A stretch of DNA of 64,000 bases from Rhodococcus spongiicola (GTDB taxonomy: Bacteria > Actinomycetota > Actinomycetes > Mycobacteriales > Mycobacteriaceae), in contig NZ_RKLN01000002.1 in assembly GCF_004011835.1 (NCBI RefSeq), positions 477,469 through 541,468 of the forward strand, read 5' to 3'. The notes beneath the pieces were generated by a model. The model worked only from the letters and a program-made list of their open reading frames with translations, made no database searches and was not told where the DNA came from. Each line of letters starts with the position of its first letter. The stretch's first letter is position 1. The translations under genes were made by a program, and so were the position numbers. Positions 1 to 14,286 of this stretch are shown here, piece by piece.

Positions 1-809
1 CGGTTACGGTCGCGGACGGCTACGGGATGCTCGAGAACCTCGCGTTCGATGGCCAGGGCTCGATGCTGCTGTCGGAGTCGGGGTTCGTGGGCCCCGGCGC
101 GGTCCACACCCTCGACGCGTCCGGCGCCCGCGGCACCCTCGCCGAGAGTGTGAACGGACCGGGCGGCCTCGTCCTCACCGATGAGCACGCCTACTTCACC
201 ACAGGAAACTCTGCGCTCTCGGGCTTGCTCGGTATCGCCAACGGCACCGTCGACGCGGTGAACCTCGACACCGGCGACCGACGCACCCTCGCGTCCGATC
301 TGGTGATGCCCAACGGCCTGACCAGGCTCGGCAACGGTGATCTGCTCACCACCCGCAATCTCGGAGCACCGGGCCTCACTCGGATACCGGCCGAGCGCCC
401 TGGCTCACAGGAACTCGTGCGCGCCGATCTCGGCACCGTCAACGGCATCGCCACCGACGGCGACCGTGTGTTTCTGACCACCTCGTTCGATCCGCTGAGC
501 GAGTTGAAGATCCTCTCGGCGACCGACCTGCACGGTCCGGTCCGGACGATCCCGCTGCCAGGGATCGGGCCGCTCAACGTCGCCGACGACCTGACAGTCG
601 GTCCCGACGGCGCTGTCTACGTGGCCTACAACCTCCCCGGGAAGATACTGCGCGTGGACACCGTGACGGGCACCAGCTGTGAGATCGCGTCCGGTCTGAC
701 GCTGACCTCCGCAGTGAAGTTCGGGGCCGGTCCCGGGTGGGACGAAGCGTCGCTGTACGCAACGGGCTTCGACGGCACCGTCCGTCAGCTGACCCCGCCC
801 GTCCGATAA
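1..809 (+). CDS. SMP-30/gluconolactonase-like beta-propeller protein, 5' end missing
   Basis: The reading frame is open from base 3 to the stop at 807-809, and no start is needed at the ATG at 27, so the gene begins upstream of the window. The visible 268 residues show repeated propeller blades of the kind GxLVLTD, NGLTRLGNGDLL, NGIATDGDRVFLTT and DLTVGPDGAVYVAYN, as in SMP-30/gluconolactonase/LRE-like sugar-lactone hydrolases and related secreted six-bladed propellers. The substrate cannot be told. No signal peptide can be judged because the N-terminus is missing. The stop codon overlaps the start of the next gene by one base (TAATG), so the two may be translationally coupled. A strictosidine-synthase-like propeller is an alternative. 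Confidence 0.65.
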   Translation, partial: VTVADGYGMLENLAFDGQGSMLLSESGFVGPGAVHTLDASGARGTLAESVNGPGGLVLTDEHAYFTTGNSALSGLLGIANGTVDAVNLDTGDRRTLASDLVMPNGLTRLGNGDLLTTRNLGAPGLTRIPAERPGSQELVRADLGTVNGIATDGDRVFLTTSFDPLSELKILSATDLHGPVRTIPLPGIGPLNVADDLTVGPDGAVYVAYNLPGKILRVDTVTGTSCEIASGLTLTSAVKFGAGPGWDEASLYATGFDGTVRQLTPPVR

Positions 810-1120
810 TGGAAGCCATGCACGACGAAGCCATACACGACTCTGGCGCAACCGAACGGCTCACGGCCTGGGTCCACGGCTACGTCCAAGGCGTCGGCTT
901 CCGGTGGTGGACGCGCTCGCGCGCGCTCGAACTGGGACTGATCGGCCACGCGACCAACCACACCGACGGCCGGGTTCTCGTGATCGCGGAGGGCCCGCGC
1001 CATGCCCTCGAACGGCTTCTGGCTCTGCTGCGATCCGGGCGGACCCCCGGAAGTGTGACTCTCGTCGTCGAGCATTTCGACGCGGCGCGCGGGGGTCTCT
1101 CCGGGTTCGTCGAACGCTGA
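809..1120 (+). CDS. acyP: Acylphosphatase
   Basis: A 103-residue protein of the acylphosphatase family, which hydrolyses the carboxyl-phosphate bond of small acyl phosphates in the cytoplasm. The family signature is clear near the N-terminus: [15 protein letters not shown], containing the phosphate-binding loop and the catalytic arginine of GFR, followed by ATNHTDGRV, which supplies the catalytic asparagine. An open frame extends further upstream but lies inside the preceding gene; the ATG at 809 overlaps that gene's stop, and a second ATG at 818 is also possible. Position directly before smc is the same as in mycobacteria (Rv2922A), which supports the call. The length is slightly more than the usual 90-95 residues because of a short N-terminal extension. 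Confidence 0.92.
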   Translation: MEAMHDEAIHDSGATERLTAWVHGYVQGVGFRWWTRSRALELGLIGHATNHTDGRVLVIAEGPRHALERLLALLRSGRTPGSVTLVVEHFDAARGGLSGFVER

Positions 1121-1142
1121 ACCGCCGGTAGAGTCCACCGTC

Positions 1143-4100
1143 ATGCACCTGAAGAGTCTGACGTTGAAAGGCTTCAAGTCCTTTGCGTCCGCAACGACTC
1201 TGCGCTTCGAGCCCGGGATCACCTGTGTCGTCGGGCCGAACGGCTCCGGCAAGTCGAACGTCGTCGACGCGCTCACCTGGGTGATGGGGGAGCAGGGTGC
1301 AAAGGCGCTGCGCGGCGGCAAGATGCAGGACGTGATCTTCGCGGGCACCGCGGGTCGGGCTGCGCTGGGCCGCGCGGAGGTGACACTCACGATCGACAAC
1401 TCCGACGGCGCCCTGCCGATCGACTACTCGGAGGTCTCCATCACCCGGCGGATGTTCCGCGACGGCGCCGGCGAGTACGAGATCAACGGGAACTCCTGCC
1501 GGCTGATGGACGTGCAGGAACTGCTCAGCGACTCCGGTATCGGCCGCGAGATGCACGTGATCGTGGGGCAGGGCCAGCTGGCGGCGATTCTCGAATCGCG
1601 ACCCGAGGAGCGCCGCGCATTCATCGAGGAAGCCGCCGGGGTGCTCAAGCACCGCAGGCGCAAGGAAAAGGCGGTTCGCAAGCTCGACTCGATGCAGGCC
1701 AACCTTGCCCGGCTCACCGACCTCACCGCGGAACTGCGCCGGCAGCTCAAGCCCCTCGGCAGACAGGCCGAGGTCGCGCGCCGCGCCCAGACCGTGCAGG
1801 CCGACCTGCGCGACGCGCGGCTGCGGCTGGCCGCCGACGACCTCGTGACCCGGCGCGCCGAACTCGAGAACCAGACGCACGACGAGAAGCTCGCCCGCCA
1901 GCAGCAGGAGGCGGTCCAGACCGCTCTCGACGCCGCGACCGCCGAACTCGGCGGGCACGAGCAGGCCTTGACTCGGCTCGCCCCCCAGGCCGAGGCGGCG
2001 AGCCAGACGTGGTTTCAGCTGTCGGCGCTCGCCGAACGAGTGAGCGCGACCATCCGCATCGCCCAGGAACGTGCGCGGCACCTCGAGACCGAGCCGGAGA
2101 CCGGACGCGGGCAGGACCCGGACGAGATGGAGGCCCAGGCTGAGCGGATCGCGCAGGAGGAGGCCGAGCTGGTCGAGGCCGTCGAACTGGCCCGCGCGAC
2201 GCTCGAGGCCGCCCGGGAGCAGCTCGCCGATCGGGAGGAGGCCGCCGCAGAGGCCGAGCGTGCACACCTGGCGGCGGTGCGCGCGGTCGCGGACCGGCGC
2301 GAGGGACTGGCCCGCCTCGCCGGCCAGATCGACACCCTGCGGACCCGCGCCGAGTCGGTGGACGCCGAGGTCGCGCGCCTCGACGTCGCGATCGAGGAGG
2401 CCCGGCAGCGTGGCGACGCGGCGCAGGCGGAGTTCGAGGCCGTCGAGGCCACGGTCGACGATCTCGATGCGGGCGAGGTCGGGCTCGACGGGCAACACGA
2501 ACGAGCCGTTGCCACACTGAGTCTCGTCACGACGCGTGTCGAGGAACTGCAGCTCGCCGAGCGTGAGGCCGGCCAACAGGTCGCATCGCTGAAGGCCCGC
2601 ATCGACGCGTTGTCGATCGGGCTCGAACGCAGGGACGGCGGCGCCTGGCTGCTCGAACATCACGGCGGTCGTGGCCTTGCCGGGCCGGTAGCCGAACTGC
2701 TGCGTGTCCAGCCCGGTTTCGAAGCGGCGGTCTCGGCCGTGCTGGGGCCGGCCGCCGATGCGATCGCCGCCGAGTCCGCCGCGGCAGCCACGGCGGCCGT
2801 CCAGGCACTCAAGGACGCCGACGAGGGACGGGCCTCGATCCTGTTCGGGATCGAAAAGTCCATGCCGGCAACGCGATCGGATCTTCCGAGTGGCGCCCGG
2901 TGGCTCGTCGACTTCGTCGACTGCCCCGACGGCGTACGCGGCGGGACGATCGCACTGCTGGACGGGGTCGCGGTGGTCGACTCGCTCGCAGACGGTCTGG
3001 CGCTGGTCCGGCAGGTGCCCTCGGTTCGTGCTGTGACGCGCGACGGCGACCTCATCGGCCCCGGGTGGATCGTCGGTGGATCCGACCGCCAGCCGAGCAC
3101 GCTCGAGGTGCAGGCCGCGATCGACACGTCGGTAACGGGGCTCGAGGCAGCAGAACGCCATGCGGAGGAGCTGTCGGCAGCCCTTGCCGGAGCACTCGCC
3201 GAGCAGAAAGACCGGGCGGAGGTGGCCGAGCAGACCCTCGCCGCGCTCCACGAGTCCGATGCGAACATGTCCGCGGTCTACGAGCAGCTGGGCCGATTGG
3301 GTCACGTGGTGCGTATCGCACGGGAAGAATCCGAGCGTCTCCTCACTCAGCGCACGAAGGCCGAGACCGGACGGGCGGAGACCCTCGAATCGCTCGCGGA
3401 GCTCGAGGAGCGGCTGCGTCTGGCAGAGGACGAACAGTCCGGCGCCGACATGCCGGATTCAGTCGGCGCCGACGGCACCGACAACGACCGGGAACTCGCC
3501 GCCGCGGCTCTCGCGGAGGTGCGAGCCGTCGAGGTCGAGGCTCGGCTCGCGGTGCGGACGGCGGAAGAGCGTGCCGAATCAGTTCGCGGAAAGGCTGATT
3601 CGCTCCGGAGGGCGGCGCAGGCCGAACGAGAGGCGCGTGCGCGGGCGGAGCGAGCCCTGCGGGCCCGGCAGGCCGCCGCGGCCGTCGCTGCCGCTGTCGC
3701 CGAGGCCGGTGCGCGGGTAGCGGCGCGGCTCGACGGTGTGGTTGCGGCGGCCGTGGCGCATCGCGACGAGCTGACCCAGCTGCGTTCGGCGCACGCCGAG
3801 CAGGCCGAGGCCCTCAAGGAGCACGTCCGCGAGCTCACCGCTCAGATGTCGGTGCTCACCGACGCGGTCCACCGTGACGAGGTGGCGCGTGCCCAGGCCG
3901 CGCTGCGCATCGAACAGCTCGAGGAGATGATCCTCGACCAGTTCGCCATGGCACCCGACGATCTGATCGCCGAGTACGGCCCCGACGTCCCGCTGCCGCC
4001 GTCCGAGCTGGAGATCGCCGAGTACGAGCAGGCCCGAGACCGCGGTGAGCAGGTGGTGGCCCCCGCTCCGCAGCCGTACGACCGCGAAACGCAGGAGCGA

Positions 4101-4751
4101 CGGGCCAAGCGGGCCGAGAAGGACCTGGCGACGCTCGGCAAGGTCAACCCGCTCGCGCTGGAGGAATTCGCCGCGCTCGAGGAGCGCTACAACTTCCTTT
4201 CCACTCAACTCGAGGACGTAAAGAACGCCCGACAGGATCTGCTCGGCGTGGTGGCGGACGTCGACGCGCGGATCCTGCAGCTGTTCACCGAGGCCTACGC
4301 CGACGTCGAGCGCGAATTCGTCGAGGTGTTCGCGACGCTGTTCCCCGGCGGTGAGGGTCGGCTCGTCCTCACCGACCCGTCGGACATGCTCACCACCGGC
4401 ATCGACGTCGAGGCCCGACCACCCGGCAAGAAGGTCAAGCGCCTGTCGCTGCTGTCCGGTGGCGAGAAGTCGCTCACCGCGGTCGCGATGCTGGTCGCGA
4501 TCTTCCGGGCCCGGCCATCGCCGTTCTACGTCATGGACGAGGTCGAGGCCGCCCTCGACGACACCAACCTGCGGCGACTGATCGGCCTGTTCGAGCAGCT
4601 GCGGGAGAAGTCACAGCTCATCGTGATCACGCACCAGAAGCCGACGATGGAGGTCGCCGACGCGCTGTACGGCGTCAGCATGCGCGGCGACGGCATCACC
4701 ACCGTCATCTCGCAACGTTTGCGCGGTCAGGACCTGACGATGTCGGGCTGA
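1143..4751 (+). CDS. smc: Chromosome segregation ATPase SMC
   Basis: A full-length 1202-residue SMC, the ATPase core of the bacterial condensin SMC-ScpAB that compacts and segregates the chromosome. Domain order is complete: N-terminal ATPase head with Walker A GPNGSGKS near residues 31-38, a first long Ala/Glu/Arg-rich coiled coil, a hinge near residues 510-660 ([24 protein letters not shown]), a second coiled coil, and the C-terminal head with signature [10 protein letters not shown] near 1105 and Walker [14 protein letters not shown] near 1127. Start is the ATG 22 bases after acyP. The coiled coils make long open frames on the opposite strand, which are not genes. scpA and scpB are not in the window. 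Order acyP-smc-ftsY is conserved in mycobacteria. Confidence 0.97.
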   Translation: MHLKSLTLKGFKSFASATTLRFEPGITCVVGPNGSGKSNVVDALTWVMGEQGAKALRGGKMQDVIFAGTAGRAALGRAEVTLTIDNSDGALPIDYSEVSITRRMFRDGAGEYEINGNSCRLMDVQELLSDSGIGREMHVIVGQGQLAAILESRPEERRAFIEEAAGVLKHRRRKEKAVRKLDSMQANLARLTDLTAELRRQLKPLGRQAEVARRAQTVQADLRDARLRLAADDLVTRRAELENQTHDEKLARQQQEAVQTALDAATAELGGHEQALTRLAPQAEAASQTWFQLSALAERVSATIRIAQERARHLETEPETGRGQDPDEMEAQAERIAQEEAELVEAVELARATLEAAREQLADREEAAAEAERAHLAAVRAVADRREGLARLAGQIDTLRTRAESVDAEVARLDVAIEEARQRGDAAQAEFEAVEATVDDLDAGEVGLDGQHERAVATLSLVTTRVEELQLAEREAGQQVASLKARIDALSIGLERRDGGAWLLEHHGGRGLAGPVAELLRVQPGFEAAVSAVLGPAADAIAAESAAAATAAVQALKDADEGRASILFGIEKSMPATRSDLPSGARWLVDFVDCPDGVRGGTIALLDGVAVVDSLADGLALVRQVPSVRAVTRDGDLIGPGWIVGGSDRQPSTLEVQAAIDTSVTGLEAAERHAEELSAALAGALAEQKDRAEVAEQTLAALHESDANMSAVYEQLGRLGHVVRIAREESERLLTQRTKAETGRAETLESLAELEERLRLAEDEQSGADMPDSVGADGTDNDRELAAAALAEVRAVEVEARLAVRTAEERAESVRGKADSLRRAAQAEREARARAERALRARQAAAAVAAAVAEAGARVAARLDGVVAAAVAHRDELTQLRSAHAEQAEALKEHVRELTAQMSVLTDAVHRDEVARAQAALRIEQLEEMILDQFAMAPDDLIAEYGPDVPLPPSELEIAEYEQARDRGEQVVAPAPQPYDRETQERRAKRAEKDLATLGKVNPLALEEFAALEERYNFLSTQLEDVKNARQDLLGVVADVDARILQLFTEAYADVEREFVEVFATLFPGGEGRLVLTDPSDMLTTGIDVEARPPGKKVKRLSLLSGGEKSLTAVAMLVAIFRARPSPFYVMDEVEAALDDTNLRRLIGLFEQLREKSQLIVITHQKPTMEVADALYGVSMRGDGITTVISQRLRGQDLTMSG

Positions 4752-4782
4752 CCGGGCTCCCGGAGCCTGACAGGATGTTGGG

Positions 4783-6336
4783 GTGAGTACCGGAGCCTGG
4801 ATAGCAATAGCGGCCGTGCTGGCCGTCCTGGTCGTTGCGCTCGTCGTCGGGATTACGTTGGCGCGGCGCCGACGGATCAGCCTCGCCGCTCCCGAGAAGC
4901 CCGAACTGACCGAGCCCAAGGACCGTTCGGGCGGTTATCAAGCCGGTGGAGGATTCAACTTCAGTCGGGGGCCGTCAGCCACCGCCCCGCCCGAGGTTCC
5001 CCCGGCCGCGCCCACGCCGCCCCCCACATCCCCTGCCGCGCCGCCGGTTCCGCCGGCTGCACCTACTGCTGAGCCTCCTACCGCGGAGCCGGAGCCGATC
5101 GCGCCCCCCGCCCCCGAGTCCGGGCCGACGGCGCCCCCCGCGGCCGAGCCGGGGCCGACGGCACCGCCCGCGCCTGAAGTGAAGCCGACCGCGCCGGTCA
5201 CTGAGCCGGTCGCCGAGCCGAAGCCTGCTGCAGAACCTGAGCCAGTCGCGGAGCCCGAGGCACCTGCGGCTCCCGAGCCCGTCGCTCCTGAGCCAGTTGT
5301 AGAGGCCGAGCCAGTTGTAGAGGCCGAGCCAGTTGTAGAGGCGGAGCCGGTCGTCGCGCCCGAGGCCGCTGCTCCCGCTGAACCGGAGGCGCCTGCTCCC
5401 GCAATCGAGGAGATCGCGCCCACCGCCGGCCGCCTCGACCGGCTGCGGGGCCGCCTGTCGCGCTCGCAGAACGCGGTCGGCAAGAGCCTGCTCGGTCTTC
5501 TCGGCGGCGGCGACCTCGACGAGGATTCGTGGGAAGAGGTCGAGGACACCCTGCTGATCGCGGACATCGGCGCCGCAACCACCACCAAGATCGTCGAGCG
5601 CCTGCGCGAGGAGATGGCAGCGCGCGGCGTGCGAACCGAGGCCGAGGCGCGTGCCTTGCTGCGTGAGGTCCTGATAGACGAGCTGCGTCCGGACATGGAT
5701 CGCTCGATCCACGCGCTACCGCATCCCGATCATCCTGCCGTGCTGCTGATCGTCGGGGTCAACGGCACCGGCAAGACCACCACCACCGGCAAGCTCGCCC
5801 GCGTCCTCGTCGCGGACGGGCGCCGTGTCCTGCTCGGCGCGGCCGACACGTTCCGCGCTGCCGCGGCCGACCAACTGCAAACGTGGGCCGAACGCGTCGG
5901 TGCCGAGGTGGTGCGCGGCAAGGAAGGCGGCGACCCCGCGGCAATCGCGTTCGACTCGGTCGCCAAGGGCATCGAGGACGGCATCGACGCGGTGGTCATC
6001 GACACCGCCGGCCGTCTGCACACCAAGACCGGCCTGATGGACGAGCTCGGCAAGGTCAAACGTGTGGTCGAGAAGAAGGCCGCCGTCGACGACGTGCTGC
6101 TGGTGCTCGACGCCACCGTTGGGCAGAACGGTCTCATGCAGGCCCGCGTGTTCGCGGAGGTCGTCGACATCACCGGCGTGGTGCTCACAAAGCTGGACGG
6201 CACCGCCAAGGGCGGGATCGTCTTCCAGGTCCAGCACGAACTCGGCGTGCCGGTCAAGCTCGTCGGTCTCGGTGAGGGCGCCGACGATCTCGCACCCTTC
6301 GAGCCGGAGGCGTTCGTGGACGCGTTGCTCGGCTGA
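4783..6336 (+). CDS. ftsY: Signal recognition particle receptor FtsY
   Basis: A 517-residue FtsY, the membrane-associated GTPase that receives ribosome-SRP complexes. It starts with GTG 31 bases after smc. Residues about 5-30 form a hydrophobic membrane helix followed by RRRR, typical of actinobacterial FtsY. Residues about 60-210 are a long acidic Pro/Ala/Glu linker with near-identical PVVEAE units. The NG domain follows: helical N part near 215-310, P-loop GVNGTGKT near 325, DTAGRLH near 406 and TKLDGTAKGG near 468. Its partner Ffh is encoded at 10996-12570. The linker is much longer than in Escherichia coli-independent minimal FtsY proteins and is encoded by repetitive DNA (three tandem copies of an 18-base unit near 5291-5345), so its length may vary between strains. 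Confidence 0.96.
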   Translation: MSTGAWIAIAAVLAVLVVALVVGITLARRRRISLAAPEKPELTEPKDRSGGYQAGGGFNFSRGPSATAPPEVPPAAPTPPPTSPAAPPVPPAAPTAEPPTAEPEPIAPPAPESGPTAPPAAEPGPTAPPAPEVKPTAPVTEPVAEPKPAAEPEPVAEPEAPAAPEPVAPEPVVEAEPVVEAEPVVEAEPVVAPEAAAPAEPEAPAPAIEEIAPTAGRLDRLRGRLSRSQNAVGKSLLGLLGGGDLDEDSWEEVEDTLLIADIGAATTTKIVERLREEMAARGVRTEAEARALLREVLIDELRPDMDRSIHALPHPDHPAVLLIVGVNGTGKTTTTGKLARVLVADGRRVLLGAADTFRAAAADQLQTWAERVGAEVVRGKEGGDPAAIAFDSVAKGIEDGIDAVVIDTAGRLHTKTGLMDELGKVKRVVEKKAAVDDVLLVLDATVGQNGLMQARVFAEVVDITGVVLTKLDGTAKGGIVFQVQHELGVPVKLVGLGEGADDLAPFEPEAFVDALLG

Positions 6337-6352
6337 GAGTTCTTCGCACGCT

Positions 6353-6385
6353 GCTGCCCGGTTCCGCGTTGCGGGGCCGGGCAGC
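6353..6385 (+). terminator. Hairpin terminator after ftsY
   Basis: A 15-pair stem (6353-6367 with 6371-6385; all Watson-Crick except two G-U pairs) closes a 3-base loop 17 bases after the ftsY stop. No clear U-tract follows, which is common in high-GC actinobacteria. It separates ftsY from the nitrogen operon. Confidence 0.7.
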
Positions 6386-6516
6386 GGTCGTGTTACGGCC
6401 AGGGCGCGGCAGTCTACTGAAAAGGGGCCGTGTCTACGTGTGATCGTGTCAGAAATCGTCGTTTGACGCCGAGTGGGAAACCGCGAAACCTGCGCGCAAC
6501 ACGATCGGCCCATCCG

Positions 6517-6554
6517 TTCACCTATCCGAAACTCGGCGAAACCACGGACGAAAC
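6517..6554 (+). promoter_or_regulatory. Candidate GlnR operator upstream of amtB
   Basis: Two 22-base half units are in register: TTCAC-n6-GAAAC at 6517-6532 and AAACC-n6-GAAAC at 6539-6554, separated by 6 bases. Actinobacterial GlnR boxes are described as gTnAC-n6-GaAAC repeated with n6 spacing. Three of the four boxes fit well; the second a-box is degenerate. The site lies 56-93 bases before the amtB start, and amtB-glnK-glnD is a classical GlnR regulon. Assignment is by pattern only. Confidence 0.5.
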
Positions 6555-6609
6555 ACCACCTGAGCACTCTTTGTCCCCAGACATTCAAACTCTGATGAGG
6601 AGGCTCACC

Positions 6610-10847
<4,238 letters not shown>

Positions 10848-10868
10848 CGCAGAGCCCAGGTGAAGGAG

Positions 10869-10899
10869 GCGGTGGGCCATGAACAACACGGCCCACCGC
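10869..10899 (+). terminator. Hairpin terminator after glnD
   Basis: A perfect 10-pair inverted repeat (10869-10878 with 10890-10899) with an 11-base loop lies 22 bases after the glnD stop and before ffh. No U-tract is present. Confidence 0.65.
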
Positions 10900-10995
10900 G
10901 CCGGCCCGGGTTGCCCCGCGGCCGCACCGAATCGAACGGTTACCCTGGTCGAAGAAATATCCACGGCCTTCGCATAGAGCTCAGGAGCGCATTCG

Positions 10996-12570
10996 GTGTT
11001 CGAATCCCTTTCCGACCGGTTGACCGGAGCCCTCAAGGATCTGCGTGGCAAGGGTCGACTCTCCGGAGCCGACATCGATGCCACCTGCCGCGAGATCCGT
11101 CTCGCGCTCCTCGAGGCCGACGTCGCGCTCCCCGTCGTTCGTACCTTCATCGCGAAGATCAAGGAACGCGCGAAGGGCGCGGAGGTCTCGGGGGCACTCA
11201 ACCCCGCGCAGCAGGTCGTCAAGATCGTCAACGAGGAGCTCATCGGCATCCTCGGTGGCGAGACGCGGCGCCTGCAGTTCGCGAAGACCCCGCCGACGGT
11301 GATCATGCTGGCCGGTCTGCAGGGTTCCGGTAAAACCACCCTCGCCGGCAAGCTCGCCAAGTGGCTCAAGGACCAGGGGCACACCCCGCTCCTCGTGGCG
11401 TGTGACCTCCAGCGTCCCGGCGCCGTCAACCAGCTGCAGATCGTCGGTGAGCGCGCGGGTGCGGCCGTGTTTGCGCCGCACCCCGGCACCTCGGTCGGTG
11501 GCGGCGAGAACCCGCTGGGCATCTCGGCCGCCGACCCCATCGAGGTGGCGCGTGCCGGCGTCGAGGAGGCGCGTGCCAAGCAGTACGACGTCGTCGTCGT
11601 CGATACCGCCGGCCGCCTCGGTATCGACGCCGACCTGATGGCCCAGGCCGCGGGCATCCGGGACGCCGTCCAGCCCGACGAGACGCTCTTCGTGCTCGAC
11701 GCGATGATCGGTCAGGATGCCGTCAGCACCGCGGAGGCGTTCCGCGCCGGCGTGGGTTTCACCGGCGTCGTGCTCACCAAGCTCGACGGCGATGCCCGCG
11801 GTGGCGCGGCGCTCAGCGTCCGCGAGGTCACCGGCGAGCCGATCCTGTTCGCGTCGACCGGTGAGAAGCTCGAGGACTTCGACGTCTTCCACCCGGACCG
11901 TATGTCCAGCCGCATCCTCGGCATGGGCGACGTGCTCACGCTCATCGAGCAGGCCGAGCAGGTGTTCGACGCCAAGCAGGCGGAAGCTACGGCGACGAAG
12001 ATCGGTTCGGGGGAGTTGACCCTCGAGGATTTCCTCGAGCAGATGATGGCTGTGCGCCGCATGGGTCCGATCGGCAACTTGCTCGGCATGCTTCCGGGCG
12101 CCGGTCAGATGAAGGACGCGCTCACGAACGTCGACGAGAAGCATCTCGACCGCATCCAGGCGATCATCCGCGGTATGACACCTGAGGAGCGCGCGAACCC
12201 GAAGATCATCAACGGCTCGCGCCGCCTGCGCATCGCGAACGGTTCGGGTGTCAAGGTCTCGGACGTCAACCAGCTCGTCGACCGCTTCTTCGAGGCCCGC
12301 AAGATGATGGCCGCGATGGCCGGGCGGATGGGGATGCCCGGCGCCCGCAAGCAGATGCGCGGCAAGAAGGGCAAGAAAGGCAAGAAGGGCGGCAAGGGGC
12401 CGACCCCGCCGAAGGTCAAGGGCGGATTCCCAGGCGGTCTGCCCGCGGGGATGCCCGGCGGGATGCCGGCCGGTTTCCCGGACCTCTCGAAGATGCCGAA
12501 GGGTCTCGACCAGCTGCCCCCGGGGCTCGAGGACTTCGACCTGTCGCAGCTCAAGCTCCCCAAGAAGTAA
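10996..12570 (+). CDS. ffh: Signal recognition particle protein Ffh (SRP54)
   Basis: A 524-residue SRP54 GTPase that binds SRP RNA and signal sequences and docks on FtsY. The GTG at 10996 gives the standard MFESLSDRL start. N and G domains show GLQGSGKT near 108, DTAGRLG near 203 and TKLDGDARGG near 258. The methionine-rich M domain begins near residue 310, and the C-terminus ends in a lysine-rich stretch followed by Gly/Met/Pro repeats (GMPAG, GGMPAGF), a tail common in actinobacteria. No SRP RNA gene (ffs) was recognised nearby. The following amidohydrolase starts 8 bases downstream, as in mycobacteria (Rv2916c-Rv2915c). Confidence 0.97.
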   Translation: MFESLSDRLTGALKDLRGKGRLSGADIDATCREIRLALLEADVALPVVRTFIAKIKERAKGAEVSGALNPAQQVVKIVNEELIGILGGETRRLQFAKTPPTVIMLAGLQGSGKTTLAGKLAKWLKDQGHTPLLVACDLQRPGAVNQLQIVGERAGAAVFAPHPGTSVGGGENPLGISAADPIEVARAGVEEARAKQYDVVVVDTAGRLGIDADLMAQAAGIRDAVQPDETLFVLDAMIGQDAVSTAEAFRAGVGFTGVVLTKLDGDARGGAALSVREVTGEPILFASTGEKLEDFDVFHPDRMSSRILGMGDVLTLIEQAEQVFDAKQAEATATKIGSGELTLEDFLEQMMAVRRMGPIGNLLGMLPGAGQMKDALTNVDEKHLDRIQAIIRGMTPEERANPKIINGSRRLRIANGSGVKVSDVNQLVDRFFEARKMMAAMAGRMGMPGARKQMRGKKGKKGKKGGKGPTPPKVKGGFPGGLPAGMPGGMPAGFPDLSKMPKGLDQLPPGLEDFDLSQLKLPKK

Positions 12571-12577
12571 CCCGCGC

Positions 12578-13672
12578 GTGAACTCGTTTCACCTGCGGGG
12601 TACTGGGCTGCCCGAAGAGCAGCCGGTCGAGTTGTGGATCCGGAACGGGAAGTTCTCCGACGAGCCGGTGCACGGGGTGCAGACATTGTGCACCGATGGC
12701 TGGATCCTGCCCGGCCTCGTCGACGCCCACTGCCACATCGGGATCCGTCACGGCGGTGGCGCCGAAGATCTCGAGGGCGCGCTCGCGCAGGCTCGCACCG
12801 AGCGGGACCGGGGTGTGCTCCTGGTGCGCGATGCCGGATCGCCCGTCGATACCCGCTCTCTCGACGACATCGAGGGCCTACCACGGATCATCCGGGCCGG
12901 ACGGCACATCTCCAGACCCAAGCGGTACGCCCGCGAACTTGCGGTCGACCTCGAGGACGAGTCGCAGTTGCCGGACGAGGTGGTACGTCAGGCGCGCGCC
13001 GGCGACGGCTGGGTAAAGTTGGTGGGGGACTGGATCGACCGCGAAGTCGGCGATCTCGCACCGTTGTGGAGCGACGGGATCCTCATCGAAGCGGTCGAGG
13101 CCGCGCGCCGTGAGGGTGCTCGCGTCACCGCGCACGTGTTCGGTGAGGATGCGCTGCCGGGCCTGATCAACGCCGGAATCGACTGCATCGAACACGGCAC
13201 TGGCCTGACCGACACCACGATCGCGATGATGGCTGAACGCGGCACGGCGCTTGTGCCGACGCTGATCAACATCGACAACTTCCCCGAGATCGCTGACAGC
13301 GCTATACGATTCCCGATCTACGCCGCGCACATGCGGGACCTGTACGCACGGCTGAACGACACCATCGGGGCCGCCCACGACGCGGGGATCCCGATCTATG
13401 CGGGCACCGATGCGGGCGGGCATGTTCGTCATGGCCGGATCGCCGACGAGGTCGCCGCACTCGGCAAGTTGGGCATGACGCCCACGGAAGCGCTCGGAGC
13501 GGCGTGCTGGAACGCGCAGGATTGGCTCGGCGGCGGCGGCCTCGAGGCTGGTTCGCCAGCGGATCTGATTGTCTACGAGCATGATCCGAGGACCGGTCCG
13601 ACAGTCCTCGAGGAGCCGTCGCTCGTGATGGTCGGCGGCGAGGTAGTCACGACGCGAGGGTCGTTCGCCTGA
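12578..13672 (+). CDS. Metal-dependent amidohydrolase family protein
   Basis: A 364-residue protein of the amidohydrolase superfamily (imidazolonepropionase/prolidase-like branch), which hydrolyses C-N bonds with one or two metal ions in a TIM barrel. Metal-binding motifs are in order: DAHCHIGIRHG near residue 49, a lysine-containing strand at GWVKLVGDW near 145 that may be carboxylated, TAHVFGED near 184, CIEHGTGL near 203 and GTDAGGHV near 276. The small N-terminal beta-sandwich and the closing GSPADLIVYEHDP strand are typical. The substrate is unknown; the mycobacterial neighbour of ffh (Rv2915c) is the likely orthologue and is also uncharacterised. Start GTG is 8 bases after ffh, suggesting co-transcription. 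Confidence 0.85.
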   Translation: MNSFHLRGTGLPEEQPVELWIRNGKFSDEPVHGVQTLCTDGWILPGLVDAHCHIGIRHGGGAEDLEGALAQARTERDRGVLLVRDAGSPVDTRSLDDIEGLPRIIRAGRHISRPKRYARELAVDLEDESQLPDEVVRQARAGDGWVKLVGDWIDREVGDLAPLWSDGILIEAVEAARREGARVTAHVFGEDALPGLINAGIDCIEHGTGLTDTTIAMMAERGTALVPTLINIDNFPEIADSAIRFPIYAAHMRDLYARLNDTIGAAHDAGIPIYAGTDAGGHVRHGRIADEVAALGKLGMTPTEALGAACWNAQDWLGGGGLEAGSPADLIVYEHDPRTGPTVLEEPSLVMVGGEVVTTRGSFA

Positions 13673-13692
13673 CACCGAGCCGCCCGGCGTCG

Positions 13693-13772
13693 ACAGCACA
13701 CACCTTCTGCCGGGTTCACACCTCCGTTCCACGCACATCACGTGTGTGACGCCCGCAGAAGCTGTGTGCTGT
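13693..13772 (+). terminator. Long imperfect inverted repeat between amidohydrolase and tRNA-Leu
   Basis: Bases 13693-13714 and 13752-13772 are inverted copies differing at only about two positions plus one missing base, enclosing a 37-base centre that itself contains weaker complementarity. The structure lies just after the amidohydrolase stop and 11 bases from the 3' end of the convergent tRNA-Leu, so it probably serves as a bidirectional terminator. Confidence 0.5.
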
Positions 13773-13782
13773 GAGGCTGTAA

Positions 13783-13867
<85 letters not shown>

Positions 13868-14286
13868 GAGCGCTCAACAGCCTACGCCACTGCTGGCCGG
13901 TCTTGATTGCCGGGACCGCGGGAGCGGCCGGTGGAGCGAAGGGGAGAGGCGGGCGAGTCCTACGGATCGACATCGTGTGACGGCTTCGGACAACCGCGGG
14001 GACTCGCACGCCCTCGATGGCAGCATCTTCGGTGAGAAACGTTTGTTCTCAACGGATTCCGGTTTGGCGTGGGGAATCACCTCGCGGATCCTCTGTCGCA
14101 GCGGCTAGCCCAGCGGCGAATTGCGGCTGGACACGATGCAAGGCAGCCATAGGTGATTCCACTAGTTTCGGAAAAGTACCTCTTGCGCTAGCTGGGATGT
14201 GGGTTCACAGTGGCAAACGACCGGATACGTCCTCGAGGTGCAGTGGCGCGCCGGCCGCCTGTCGCATTTGGTCCGAGGAGGTCCAT
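13868..14286. other. Non-coding stretch upstream of the phosphonoacetate hydrolase gene
   Basis: About 420 bases between the 5' end of tRNA-Leu and the next gene. It should hold the tRNA promoter on the minus strand and the promoter of the phosphonate genes on the plus strand. Open frames here have no recognisable protein features. No clear operator was recognised. Confidence 0.5.

Noticed and set aside
861-3305. An 814-codon minus-strand open frame across smc
   Set aside because: Shadow of smc coiled-coil coding; Leu/Gly/Arg-rich composition without motifs.
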